DNA from: Russula earlei
Taxonomy: Eukaryota; Basidiomycota; Agaricomycetes; Russulales; Russulaceae
Direction: 5' to 3'
DNA length: 26,253 bases
NCBI GenBank assembly: GCA_025769875.1
Contig: JAGFNK010000674.1
Coordinates: 1-26,253 of the forward strand
In this document: positions 9,306 through 19,155 of the stretch, one piece after another
Layout: every line of letters starts with the position of its first letter
Numbering within the stretch: the stretch's first letter is position 1
Translations under genes and position numbers: made by a program
Notes under the pieces: generated by a model
The model's input: only the letters and a program-made list of their open reading frames with translations
Database searches by the model: none
What the model was told of the DNA's origin: nothing

Positions 9306-9710
9306 GCCTGTGTGCACTTGTATGCGAAGTCTTTGGATGGTGCTAAAGCGTATTAGTCCATTGGCATTTTGTGTTCCATCTACATTTTGTGCTGGCAAGG
9401 GTTTGGTCATAGTTCGGAGGTGCAGGTGATGTCTTTGTTCGAATCATTCATGGATTATCATTCCTTCTGCTCCACTGTCAAGCAGGGCTCTTGCACCAAT
9501 TTCTTTGCCACTTGTCTTCCCCATAAGAGTAACTTTTAAGGCAATGGATGGGGAACGAATATTCTTGGTAAAAACTTTGGGGTAATTGATTTCTCTTTGT
9601 ATCGTACTGATTTGGACCATGTCCCTTCTCGGTGCAGAAGGGGGTCCAATTAAAAATCCATAGGAGCAGATCTTGGGCAGAGGATCGAGTCCGCAAGTGT
9701 TTCTCTCCAA
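9306..9710 (-). pseudogene. pol: Aspartic protease core of element 1
   Basis: Retropepsin releases the mature Gag and Pol proteins. The active-site block ALLDSGAEGMIIHE lies near 9450-9490 (Asp-Ser-Gly-Ala), preceded by SIALKVTLMG. Further on, TMTKPLPAQNVDGTQNANG matches the usual NVDGT strand. A TGA at 9444-9446 follows the active-site block. Its junction with the gag frame (near 9650-9710) needs a frameshift, which may be the natural gag-pol shift or decay. The C-terminal half is displaced to the far side of the solo LTR. Confidence 0.85.
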
Positions 9711-11085
9711 GTTGTCAATGATGCAACAGGAATAGGTTCTTCTTGTGCAGGTTCAATGTTTTCACCTTGGATGGTTGTAGCTCTGACTGTTTGGGGGCGA
9801 GATCCTTGTCGTTGGCATCCTTGGGCTGCTTTCTTTGCTCTACATTGATTTGCCATATGGTTCTTCTTTCCACAGTAATAACAGAGGTTGTTCTTGCATT
9901 GAAACTCTTTCTCTGCATCTGTGAGGGTGTTTCTTTCACTTCTGGATTCCCAGGGTCGTTCGTTAGGTTCTCCTTGGTACAAGTTAATTTCCAAGGGATT
10001 GTCTGATCCTTGAGTGTTTAATCCTCAAGTACACACAGAGTGTCCTCCTCTAAAGGCCATGGAATTGTATAGGTGGAACAGGTTGTCAAATTCTCTTGCT
10101 GCTTTGACAAGGGCTGCAAGTGAGGTTGGTGTCAGTGTGATTCCCAATATCTTCTGATGTAGGGCTGGATTAATGTTCTTCCTGAATGCGTACATCTTTG
10201 TCCTTTCATTGGTGGTAGCTCGTGATGCATGGTGTGACCATTTCTGATACCATTCATTAAATGGTAGTTTTCCTTGATAATAAGTGTGCATAGTGTTGGC
10301 AGAAGCCAATTCTGCTTCTGCAGGGATAAAATGGTCAGCAAAGGCCTTTTTGAAGTCATCCCATGATCCATAGTCGGCTACAGTACAAGCCATGGCTTTA
10401 GTAGTTTGTTCTCTAGCCCATGCTCTGGCAGGTGTTCCTACTTTAAAGTGGGTTAGTGCAGTGGCAACGTTCTTGCTTTCATCTGTAAAAGAGTTGCCAT
10501 TGATGTAGTAATAATTGGCCAGGGCTGCCCAATTGTAGGGTTCTGGGTTGTTGGGACTGTAACAATTGGTGGAGCTGGACCTTGTAACTGGATTCTAGTT
10601 GGAGTGAGTGTTCAAGGGATTGTTTGTGGTATGTTGCTAACTGTATGTGGAGTGGGTTGTTGAGTATTTCGTCGGGTAGAGGGTCCTGGAGTAGTGCTTC
10701 GAACACTTGGTGCAGTGCCTAGAACAGCGGTAACTTCTTGTGTTGCCCTAGCTGTGAAGTCAACTTCTTTGTTGTTGTAGTAAACCCAATATCTTCTAGA
10801 ATGGCTCCACTTGACTGGTTTATCTAGGAAGAGACCTGTGAAATTGTAGGGGTTGAATTCTTGAATGTTTTTCACTCCTGGGGCAGCTGCTTTAAGTTGG
10901 GCGGTAGTAACTTCATCATTATTGTCTTCGTAAAACCAAGAGTCTGAAAGATTTCCATGGTTGATAATAGATAATCCTGCAAATCTTCCTCGATAACAGT
11001 GGTCTACAGTATTGTAGCTGAGGTTTTCAAATAAGAGTGGGATTAAGTTTTCTTCATTGTCAGTGATATCTCTTCTAGTGCTCAT
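9650..11085 (-). pseudogene. gag: Gag of element 1
   Basis: Gag forms the virus-like particle and packages RNA. The frame opens with ATG at 11085 (MSTRRDITDNEEN), 7 nt after the stop of the upstream ORF. An N-terminal domain of about 157 residues ends at a TGA (10612-10614). The retrotransposon gag core follows (10,540 to 10,025), with WDDFKKAFADHFIP and FNEWYQKWSHHASRAT, and a further TGA at 10025-10027. A single CCHC zinc knuckle, C-YY-C-GKKN-H-MANQ-C (near 9865-9910), binds nucleic acid. At least one frameshift lies near 10,540-10,600. Confidence 0.82.
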
Positions 11086-11092
11086 AAGTTTT

Positions 11093-12860
11093 TTAGATGA
11101 TGTTTATGGTCCAATGGCCATTGTTCCAAGGGTATGCTATGGTATAGGCTGGTTTCAGTCGGATGGAGTTGGGTCTTCCTTGATGTTTCTTTAACTGGAT
11201 TCGGGAGTATTCTTCAGTGATGCTGCTTTGTGTTAGAACTACTCGGGTTTTCCACAGATATCCTTCGAATTCCGCTGGAGAGATGGCAAAGTCACTTATT
11301 TCCTTGATGGGGTGTTTGTAAACTATAAAGTGTGTCAGTTGTTGATGCCAAGCTTGGGTACAATAACTCTTGAATTCAATTAACTCTCTCCTTGAACGCA
11401 TAGGTAGGTTTAATGCTAAGAAGGATTGTTCTGGTAAGTAGCAGTGTAAATCAGTACTCCTAAGATTGGCACTATCAGAGGATTCAACGAGGGGTGATGC
11501 AAAGGGTTGGGTAGGTACAACAGGGGTAGGAATACGATTGGTAAACAAGGGTAAGTAGGCGCCAGGAGGGGTAGGAGGTAATGGTCTTTCAACAAGAAAT
11601 CCTCTTGCGTTGGGAACTGTTTCTCTCTCAGGGGGTCGTTGGGATGATGCGCATCTCCTGTGTCAAGGAGCCAGATTTATCGAATGGGGAGGTGGTAATC
11701 ACCTGGTGTCCACAAGGTAATTCTGTTAGGGGTAGGAGGTGTATCTGGTCGAAAGTTGCACGTGCAATACTCTGTTTTGCAGTTACACCTTGCTGTCCAC
11801 AGATTTGACTCAGTATCTTCTGTGCTGGCAGACCAATGTTCCTGGCTAGTTGGGACAGTGGTTTGAATCGGTGTGAGGGGTCGAGGGGCAAGACTCGAGG
11901 CTTCTAGGATTGCTGTGACAGAATAGTATGCAGGGGGACCAGTATATGAGGTGTCTGGGCTGGTAATTGCCCAAGGTTGATTGTAGTATGCATCATATAG
12001 CCAAGAGTTAGTTTCCCAATCAAAGGTGTTGTGTATTCCTGGTACAACAGCAAGTTGGACGTAAAATTGATTTTCCCTTTGTATTCTGTTGAGGCGTAGG
12101 TGGTAGAACTGGACAGTGAGACAATAGTAGCTGAGGTATGTCCAAGCCAGGTAAAACAGGTGATACCCTGTCCTTAAAGAATTAACGATGAGATGGTGAC
12201 ATGGCTGGATGATCCTGGTCCAAAGGTTCAATTCACTGGAGTGCAGGGATTGATAATCAACTGGTTGTCCTTGGATGTTCTTTGCTTGAGCAAGTTGCCA
12301 ATATAATAGTTGTTGTCGTGCTGGTGGCAGGAGTCGACTAAGGGTTTCAAGATATAATGCGTGTTTGTCGTGGCTTAGGAGTTGTCCAAATGGTAAGACT
12401 TCAAGGAACTCTTTGACAATGAGATGAGGAAAGTCTTCATGGGGTGGTTCTATTCCTGGCACATCATGTAGGTTGGTTAAGGTGGTGACAGGGAATGCAG
12501 TGGAGGCCCAAGTTCGATAATGATTTAGGCTCAAGATGTGTCTGGTGATAGCATCTTCTTCTTTGTCTTCTTCTAAGGCGTATTCTCAAGGCACTTTAGT
12601 CAAGGCAAAGAAGAATGGTTTATTCAATCTTTTATTGAAGCGTTACAAGGGTGGTTCTTACTTTTTAAGAACTGTGCGCAAGATCTATGGTTTCGAGATG
12701 GTACCTCTCAATTATTTCAAGAGGGTTAGGGGGAATATGAGGCGTGAAGCAGAAGTGAAGTAACTGTGGGTTGAAGTGGATGGTATCAACTGTATAAGTC
12801 AAATAGTGACGTAGGGAGACACAGTTACTGTTCTCTTCGAAATGTAAGTAACCGTAAGCA
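11093..12860 (-). pseudogene. Extra ORF upstream of gag in family-1 chromovirus, function unknown
   Basis: I do not recognise this protein. A frame of at least ~480 codons runs from about 12,860 to the TAA at 11093-11095, decayed by stops near 12,590-12,660 and a frameshift near 11,600-11,700. It is rich in Tyr, Trp, His and Leu, with runs such as HYRTWASTAFPVTTL, YLETLSRLLPPARQQLLYWQ and IAYPWNNGHWTINII. A Cys-rich patch (RCNCKTEYCTCNF) lies near 11,770. No gag core, zinc knuckle, protease or transmembrane segment is seen. The stop is only 7 nt before the gag ATG, so gag could be reached by reinitiation. No ATG marks its start; its 5' part may match the leader ORF of element 5 (25833-26253). 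It could be an N-terminal Gag module or an accessory protein. Confidence 0.55.
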
Positions 12861-12866
12861 AAAGCG

Positions 12867-13230
12867 AGGCGTCCATCCAACGAATGGCTTGAAAAAGTCA
12901 TGCTTGACCTGGACGAAATCCCCTTTGGCCTCACTGCTTGGCAGGCCATGGAACAACAGTTCAAATGGGCGTTCACCAACTACGCTGAACGCAAATGTGT
13001 GCAAGACCAATTGCGCAAACTTAAGATGAAAGACAACAATTTGGATGAATATATAGCTAACTTCAAGTTGTTAGCATGACACGGATCCTTGCATACAGAC
13101 GATCCGATGGTCATGCATCTATTTGCGTGCGGCCTTCCCAAACCATTGGTCGAAGCAATCATCAGTCAAGAAGACCCTACCACCTTTCAAGAGTGGATTT
13201 CTGCTGCGCAAAAGCAACACCGCATCTGGA
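12867..13230 (+). pseudogene. gag: Gag core of element 3, part 1
   Basis: The frame contains RPSNEWLEKV, then AWQAMEQQFKWAFTNYAE, LRKLKMKDNNLDEYIANFKLLA and LFACGLPKPLVEAI, the pattern of a retrotransposon gag core. A TGA at 13077-13079 sits where the family usually has Arg. The frame runs without a break into the solo LTR at 13231 and resumes on its other side. Confidence 0.85.
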
Positions 13231-14058
13231 TGTTATGAACCAAGGCCAGGCCCTGGCCATAGATTGTCCTATTTCACTCAAGAGAGACCTCTCTCACTTC
13301 GCATTGCCAACTCCCTTTCATTTCCTGGGCTACCCCTCCTGCGGTACAAGATATCGCTATTCCAAAGGCACTATAACACGACCAGGCACCCGTTTCCTAA
13401 TCGGGTAATCATCGCGTGGCAGCCACATGGTCACCCAGCCACCAAGAACCCAAAACAGCAGCACAAACTCTTAGAAGCTGTTGCATAACTCATCTGACAT
13501 CATCAAGGCTCCAATGACATCATGGCTGACTGAGCAACTCCACAGTGACCTCATAGGCTCACTAAGCGCTCCACAGTGACATCATAATGATGTCATCGCT
13601 CCACAATGATCAGTAATGCGCTCAGTAAGCCTGAAACTTGACACAAGCAAGTTTATGCCTCTGTAGTCCTATTGGATGGTACCAAAGGGTCTAGAATAGT
13701 TCCAGTTCTTTGTAATCGACCCTGTACACTGTATATAAGCCCCAATGAAGCATGGCAGTCGTCAGACTGTCCATTTGTGATACTCTCATCTTCCTGGGTA
13801 CTCCCCTGCAACCGCTCAGTCTAAAGTCCTCCCTTGTCTTCAAGGTACTCTTCAACAACCGCCTTGTTTAAAGCCCCTCGCTGCACTGGCCTCTACTCTT
13901 CGCCTCTGCCTTCTGCAACACGTACCAGTCCCCATCTGGTATCTTCTAGTCGTTTGGCTCGTCCTCCTGCTCAACGCCGTTTATGCCACATACTGTCTGT
14001 TCCAACCCTTGTCCACCTGCTCCTGAGTCCTTAGTGATCAGCAGTACGTGTCTTGACA
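13231..14058 (+). mobile_element. Family-1 solo LTR, 828 bp, target duplication CTGGA
   Basis: TGTTATGAACC...GTGTCTTGACA is flanked by CTGGA at 13226-13230 and 14059-14063. Deleting the LTR and one CTGGA joins the two halves of element 3 gag in frame. Features in order: U3 with five CRE-like octamers (13495-13595), TATATAAG (13732-13739), and the presumed transcript start AGACTGTCCA (13764-13773). No internal sequence remains, so the full element was lost by LTR-LTR recombination. ORFs read through it have no coding meaning. Confidence 0.96.
13495..13595 (+). promoter_or_regulatory. Five phased CRE/ATF-like sites in family-1 U3
   Basis: TGACATCA (13495-13502, 13515-13522, 13577-13584), TGACCTCA (13546-13553) and TGATGTCA (13588-13595). 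Start-to-start distances are 20, 31, 31 and 11 bp. The same five positions recur in element 5, where the first site is the perfect CRE TGACGTCA (25121-25128). bZIP proteins of the CREB/ATF class bind this octamer. The sites lie ~140-240 bp upstream of the TATA box. Confidence 0.6.
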
Positions 14059-14557
14059 CTGGATGCGCAAGCGTGTGGTCCTCACTGATCACGCCAACAC
14101 ACACAATCGCAATCCGAATCCGAATCGCCCTTGGGCTCGCCTTTCCACCTGGGGCACACGCAGCAACACCACCAACAATGCCACTGCACTGCGTGCACGC
14201 CTTCCACCTTGTGACCCAAACGCCATGGACACCAGCACTGGCGCAGCACGTAAAGCGATCACCGAAGCTGAGAAAGAAAAACATAGTGCCAAAGGCAGGT
14301 GTTTCCACTGTTCAAAACAGGGACACCTCACCAGAGACTGCCCCATCAAACTGAAATGCGAGACGACATGCGCACATGCAGCAGAGGTGACCACCACCAC
14401 ATCTGAATCCTCTGTTGTCAAGATCATTGAAGAGAGCGTGACAGCTAAAGTTGCAAAGGCTGCCAAAGCCCTCTCTAAAGAAGAAAGAGAAGAATTTATC
14501 AAGATGCTGACTGGAGAAACTGATGATGACGAGGAGAACGATTTTTCGGATGCCTGA
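14059..14557 (+). pseudogene. gag: Gag of element 3, part 2, with CCHC zinc knuckle
   Basis: It continues part 1 in frame: the ATG at 14063 is simply the codon that spans the target duplication. A CCHC knuckle, C-FH-C-SKQG-H-LTRD-C, lies near 14299-14340. The acidic tail is GETDDDEENDFSDA. The TGA at 14555-14557 is in the same frame as the downstream protease, and two further stops (TAG, TAA) separate them within 66 bp, so gag and pol probably formed one polyprotein frame before mutation. Confidence 0.85.
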
Positions 14558-15338
14558 GCATATCGGCGATCACTTGGGCCCTAGGTACCACCAATGTATA
14601 TAACACTATAAAAAAAGTCAATGCAGGTCAACTTGACAATATACATTGGAACCTCAAAAGCCGAAAAGAAAGTTGCATTGATCGACAGTGGAGGAACCAA
14701 ATGTTTTATCTCCCCGAAATTGACCAAAGAACTCCAACTGAAGACACAAGAACTACTAACACCAAGAGTAGTAAAAAAATGTCGACAATACTCCCAATCA
14801 TCTGGGAAAAATCACCCAAGCAGTAGACCTAGAACTGAAACTGTTGGGACAAAGAAACAAACACCAATTCCTCATAGCAGACATCGAGCAAGACAATCTA
14901 ATCTTAGGATACCCCTTCCTTGAATCAACAAACCCCAAAATCAATTGGGCCAAAGGAACGTTGATGGGAAGGATAGTCCTATCTGGAGACGAAGGAACAC
15001 CAGAGTGGATAAGAAACATCGCCGAATGGGAAGAAGGAGACGAACTTTGGATGCAAACCAAATTATGGAAGACCACCAATGCCCAACAATTAGCAGAATC
15101 CCAAATGGAATCGAAACAACTGACCTGGCAACAAATAGTCCCCCCTCAATATCATGCCTATGGCCAAGTCTTTATGGAACAAGAATCAGAAAGATTCCCT
15201 GGACCAAGGAAATGGGATCATGCAATCAATCTTAAACCTGATGCTCCTATGACAATCAACTGTAGAGTATATCCTCTCTCACCCAAAGAAAAAGAGGAAC
15301 AGGGAAAATTCCTTGAACAAAATCTACAATTGAAATGA
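14558..15338 (+). pseudogene. pol: Protease of element 3
   Basis: VALIDSGGTKCFISPKL gives the Asp-Ser-Gly-Gly active site (14684-14695). A seven-A run (14773-14779) shifts the frame by one; with six A the strand reads VVKNVDNTPN, the expected NVD block. The C-terminal strand is LILGYPFLESTNPKINW. A linker with HAINLKPD and YPLSPKEKEEQGKFLEQNLQ ends at a TGA (15336-15338) where RT begins. Confidence 0.85.
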
Positions 15339-16118
15339 ATCTGAAGATCCAACTCACCATATGCAAGCAGCTTCTTTTTAATTAAAAAGAAGGATGGTAA
15401 TTCCAACCAGTACAAGACTACAGGAACTTGAACAAATGGACAATACCCAACATCTATCCACTTCCTTTGATCTTAGAATTAATACATGCCCTAGCAGGCA
15501 AAGAACTCTTTACTAAATTCAACATCAGATGGGGTTACAACAACATTAGGATTAAAGAGGGAGACAAATGGAAAGCCGCTTTCAAAACCAGCGATGGATT
15601 ATTCGAACCAACAGTAATGTTCTTTGGATTGACCAACTCCCCAGCAACCTTCCAAACTATGATGGATGATATCTTTCAAGAAGAACTCACCCAAGGATGG
15701 CTCAAAATTTACATGGACAACATCATCATTGCCACAAAAAACGACGAAGAAGAACACAAGTCTAAAGTTGAACACATCCTATCAAAATTGAAACAACATG
15801 ATTTATACCTCAAACCGGTGTCAATTCCACAAAAAGAAGGTCAAATACCTAGGAGTAATCATTGGTGAGGGAAAAATCACTATGGACCCAATTAAAGTCA
15901 AAGGGATCAAAGACTGGCCCACACCAAAAACATTAAAAGAAGTCCAAAGCTTCCTAGGGTTCTGCAACTTCTATCGCAACTTCATTTCAAACTTCTCAAT
16001 AAAAGCCAGACCTCTCAATGACCTAACAAAAAAGAACAGGCAATGGGAATGGACATCCAAAGAAGAACAGGCATTCCAAACACTAAAAGACACATGTGTA
16101 TCTTACCCAATCCTGTGA
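15339..16118 (+). pseudogene. pol: Reverse transcriptase of element 3
   Basis: The start has TGA at 15342-15344 and a one-base loss near 15,395-15,410 in FFLIKKKDG...VQDYRNLNKW. The core is clear: FTKFNIRWGYNNIRIKEGDK, FKTSDGLFEPTVMFFGLTN and SPATFQTMMDDIF. The catalytic box reads Tyr-Met-Asp-Asn (15710-15721) instead of Tyr-x-Asp-Asp, a change that should abolish polymerase activity. A frameshift near 15,820-15,840 leads into YLGVIIGEGKITMDPIKVKGIKDWPTP and FLGFCNFYRNFI, the thumb and connection. Confidence 0.88.
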
Positions 16119-16480
16119 ACTCCAGATTGGACTAAACAGTTTATTCTTGATACTGATGCATTGGGATTTGCCATAGGAGCAGTCATTTCCCAAGAACACA
16201 AAGAAGGACTCCATCCTATAGCATTTTACTCAAGAACATTATTAGATGCAGAAAGAAACTATGATGCACACGACAAGGAATTGGCTGCCATCATTTTTGG
16301 TCTTTAAAGTGGCTGACCATTCTTCCTAGGCACAGACAAACCAATTCGGATAAGAACAGACCACAAAAACCTTACATATTTCAAAGAACCACAGAAACTG
16401 ACCAGATGCAATATATGCAAGACTTCAACATAACTATGGAACATGTCCCTGGACACACCCATACTATCACCAACGCTCTT
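16119..16480 (+). pseudogene. pol: RNase H region of element 3
   Basis: After the stop TGA at 16116-16118 the frame gives FILDTDALGFAIGAVISQEH and HPIAFYSRTLLDAERNYDAHDKELAAII, with the first catalytic Asp and the DKEL Glu retained. A TAA near 16305 and a deletion near 16,400 (after KLTR) break it. VPGHTHTITNALSHRKDL is the usual end of the domain. Confidence 0.8.
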
Positions 16481-17848
16481 TCCCATCGCAAAGACCTCAA
16501 CAAGGGGGTAGAAGAACAAAAAACCACCCTTCTCCCACCTGAAAGTTTTACACAAAAAATTTACTTACCTGACAAACTAGACAAACAACGAGAAATCCTA
16601 CAACAATTCCACAATGCTCCACCCACAGGACATCCTGGAATAGCCAATACATGGAATCTAGTCAAACAACACTATGAAGGACCTAAACTATGACAGTTCA
16701 TGGAGCAATACGTAAAAGGTTGCACCAAATGTCAAGAGTCCAAGACTAACCTACCAAGGAAAAAGGCCACGACCTTTCCACTCAACACACACGTTGAACA
16801 AGGCCCATTCCAATACGTATCAATGGACCTTATCACTGACCTACCAAAATCAGAAGGATTTGACAGCATTCTTACCATCGTCAATCAAGGATGTTCCAAA
16901 GCAACCAAGTTCATCCCATGCAACAAAACGATCGATGGAACAGGCATCACACACAAGTATTTAAAACACCTCATACCCTGGTTCAGCATCCCAAAAAGAA
17001 TCATATCTGACAGAGACCCCCAATTTGCATCAAACTTCTCTAGAGCCTTATGTAAAAGCTTAGGCATCAAACAAAACATGTCAACTGTGTTCCACCCCCA
17101 AACGGATGGACAAACCGAAAGAATGAATGCCTGGCTAGAACAATACTTAAGACCCTGGACCACGACCCATCCACACTCCTGGGCAAAAATGCTTCCCATC
17201 ACGGAATATGCACACAATTCATGGAAACACGAGGTGTCATGACAATCACCACACAAACTCCTCATGGGATTCAAACCCCAGATCAACATAAACCTTGAAG
17301 ACAATAATGTTCCCACCTCCACCAATCGCCTCAAAGAACTAGAACAATCTAGACACAACACACAACAACTTCTGGAACATAAACAACAACCCTTAAGACC
17401 TAACACTCCGGAAATGAAAGAAGGAACCCTCGTATGGTTAGAAGGCAAGAACCTCAAGACACGAGGAAATCGCAAGCTGACACCAAAACGTTATGGACCC
17501 TTCCCTATCATAAAGAAAATTTCTAAAGTCGCTTACCAACTCCAACTCCCATCATCCATGAAGATACACAATGTCTTTCATGTCAACCTACTCCTGCCAT
17601 ATATAGAAATGGAGGAATACGGCACACCATTCACACGACCCCCTCCGATCATCAATAACAAAGAAGAATATGAAGTCGAAGCTATTCTAGATGCCAGAAG
17701 GTTCGGACGAACATGTGAACTCCAATATCTTGTACATTGGAAAGGTTACCCAACATCAGATGACTTGTGGGTTGACCACCATGACCTCAATGCCCCAGAA
17801 CTCCTAAAAGAATTCTACTCCGCCATGGCTGGACAACCTAACATATAA
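16481..17848 (+). pseudogene. pol: Integrase and chromodomain of element 3
   Basis: The HHCC zinc domain is present (HNAPPTGHPG to GCTKCQESK, about 16610-16740) with a TGA at 16691-16693. The core has SMDLITDLP, ISDRDPQFAS and HPQTDGQTERMN for the D, D, E triad. A TGA at 17240-17242 precedes the C-terminal half (KEGTLVWLEGKNLKT, KRYGPFPIIKKIS, IHNVFHVNLLLPY, the GPY/F-type module). A chromodomain (about 17660-17818) has EEYEVEAILDAR, LQYLVHWKGYP and DLWV, and a NAPELLKEF tail. The polyprotein ends at TAA 17846-17848, which overlaps a TATA box. Confidence 0.9.
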
Positions 17849-17851
17849 AAG
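17844..17851 (+). promoter_or_regulatory. TATA box overlapping the pol stop, upstream of the post-pol ORF
   Basis: TATAAAAG lies 58 bp before the ATG at 17910, with a C/T-rich stretch between them, the spacing expected of a short-leader fungal promoter. It could drive the next ORF separately from the genomic RNA. Confidence 0.4.
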
Positions 17852-17909
17852 ACCACCACTCCCAACCAACATTCTCCACTGCCCTTCCCTGCTCCCTAAA
17901 CATTCCAGC

Positions 17910-18312
17910 ATGTCCTCTAGTTCCAACTCACCCACTGCCTCCTCTGCAACCCTCGTCCCCACTCCTCCATATACTCCAACCCTTATTCCCCTACCAATCT
18001 CTAGAGAACCATCTCCATCCACAGCCACAACCATCAATGCCCGACTTCTGGTGCGACATGCAGCATGACATGCAGCAATGATAGCACAAGCTCAGGAACT
18101 CTGGCACAAAGAGACCTTACCCACCATACTACAAGCTTTTGGCAACTGCTCTCCTACCAGAGGAACTAACTCCCCTATAGCTTGTAGCCCATCCTATCAC
18201 ATCCGCTCTCCCTCCCCCAATCCTATTCCCATTCCCCCTCAACTCGACACACCGATCCCTCAACAACCTACAAACTTAGTCCTCCTCAATGAAAACTTCG
18301 TCCCAGTGCCAC
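17910..18312 (+). pseudogene. Post-pol ORF of element 3, function unknown, cut by element 2
   Basis: An ATG at 17910 opens a frame of 134 codons that runs to the LTR of element 2 at 18313, so its end is missing. It begins MSSSSNSPTASSATLVPTPP and is Ser/Pro/Thr-rich. A short helical-looking stretch (AAMIAQAQELWHKETLPTIL) follows one TGA at 18066-18068, which would be Arg if CGA. A second Pro/Ser-rich part has NPIPIPPQLDTPIPQQPTN. No signal peptide or membrane segment is seen, so nothing supports an envelope protein. It may be an accessory ORF of the retroelement, or sequence from whatever element 3 inserted into. Confidence 0.5.
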
Positions 18313-19139
18313 TGTCAAGACACATACTGCTGATCACTAAGGACTCAGGAGCAGGTGGGCAAGGGTCAGAACAGATGGTATGTGGCAAAGGCAGCGTTGA
18401 ACAGGAGGACGAGCCAAACGATGAGGAGGTACCAGATGGGGACTGGTAGGTGTTGCAAGAGACAGAGGCGAAGACTAGAGGCCAGTGTAGCAAAGGGGCT
18501 TTAAACAAGGCGGTCATTGAAGAGTACCTTGGAGACGAGAGTAGACTTTAAACTGAGCGGTCGCAGGGGAGTACCCAGGAGGATGAGAGTATCACAAATG
18601 GACAGTCTGACGACTGCCATACTTCATTGGGGCTTATATACAGTACAGGGTCAATTACAAAGAACTGGGACTATTCTAGACTCTTTGGTACCATCCAATA
18701 GGACTACAGAGGCATAAACTTGCTTGTGTCAAGTTCCAGGCTTACTGAGCGCATTACTGATCATTGTGAAGCGATGACATCATTATGATGTCACTGTGGA
18801 GCGCTTAGTGAGCCTATGAGGTCACTGTGGAGTTGCTCAGTCAGCCATGATGTCATTGGAGCCTTGATGACATCAGGTGAGTTATGCAACAGTTTCTAAG
18901 AGTTTGTGCTGCTGTTTCGGGTTCCTGGTGGCTGGGTGACCATGTGGCTGCCACGCGATGATTACCCGATTAGGAAACGGGTGCCTGGTCGTGTTATAGT
19001 GCCTCTGCAATAGCGATATCTTGCACTGCGGGAGGGATAGCCCAGAAAATGGAAGGGAGTTGGTAATGCAAACAAAGAGAGGTCTCTCTTTAGTGAAATA
19101 GGGCCATCTATGGCCAGGACCTGGCCTTGGTTCATAACA
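18313..19139 (-). repeat. 3' LTR of element 2 (family 1), 827 bp
   Basis: Full length from TGTCAAGACA to TTCATAACA. On the minus strand it has the phased CRE-like sites (about 18770-18870), a TATA-type sequence (complement of CTTATATA near 18633-18640) and the AGACTGTCCA transcript-start sequence (complement of 18600-18609). Confidence 0.93.
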
Positions 19140-19155
19140 TTCATCCCCTCTTTAT
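19140..19155 (-). promoter_or_regulatory. Polypurine tract of element 2
   Basis: The minus strand reads TAAAGAGGGGATGAA directly before the 3' LTR, as in element 1. Confidence 0.75.

Larger units (their letters stand above)
351..12860 (-). mobile_element. Element 1: degenerate Ty3/gypsy chromovirus of family 1, nested and 5'-truncated
   Basis: Read on the minus strand the order is extra ORF, gag, protease, RT, RNase H, integrase, chromodomain, PPT, 3' LTR, which is the standard Ty3 order plus an upstream ORF. Insertions at 546-1105, 4211-7746 (with 6936-7523 inside it) and 8505-9300 split it. Removing each insertion together with one copy of its target duplication rejoins recognisable sequence. 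The 5' LTR and PBS are missing: sequence assignable to element 1 stops near 12,860, where element 3 gag begins on the other strand. RNase H has lost a catalytic Asp and there are many in-frame TGA codons, so it is a dead copy. Confidence 0.85.
12860..18312 (+). mobile_element. Element 3: 5'-truncated chromovirus of another family
   Basis: Gag, protease, RT, RNase H, integrase and chromodomain lie in Ty3 order on the plus strand, followed by an additional ORF. The 5' LTR and N-terminal gag are missing: a stop at 12855-12857 precedes the gag frame, at the junction with element 1. The 3' end continues beyond the inserted element 2, outside the window. A family-1 solo LTR splits gag. The pol sequence differs clearly from family 1 (PTVMFFGLTNSPATFQ against LIMTFGLCNAPATFQ), so this is a separate family. 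Confidence 0.85.

Noticed and set aside
13076..13488. ORFs of 110-121 codons reading through the start of family-1 LTRs
   Set aside because: The same short frames recur in every LTR copy on either strand because the DNA is repeated. They contain no domain and lie in U3.
17910..18312. Envelope-like protein after pol in element 3
   Set aside because: No signal peptide, transmembrane segment or cysteine pattern is present; the frame is Ser/Pro-rich.
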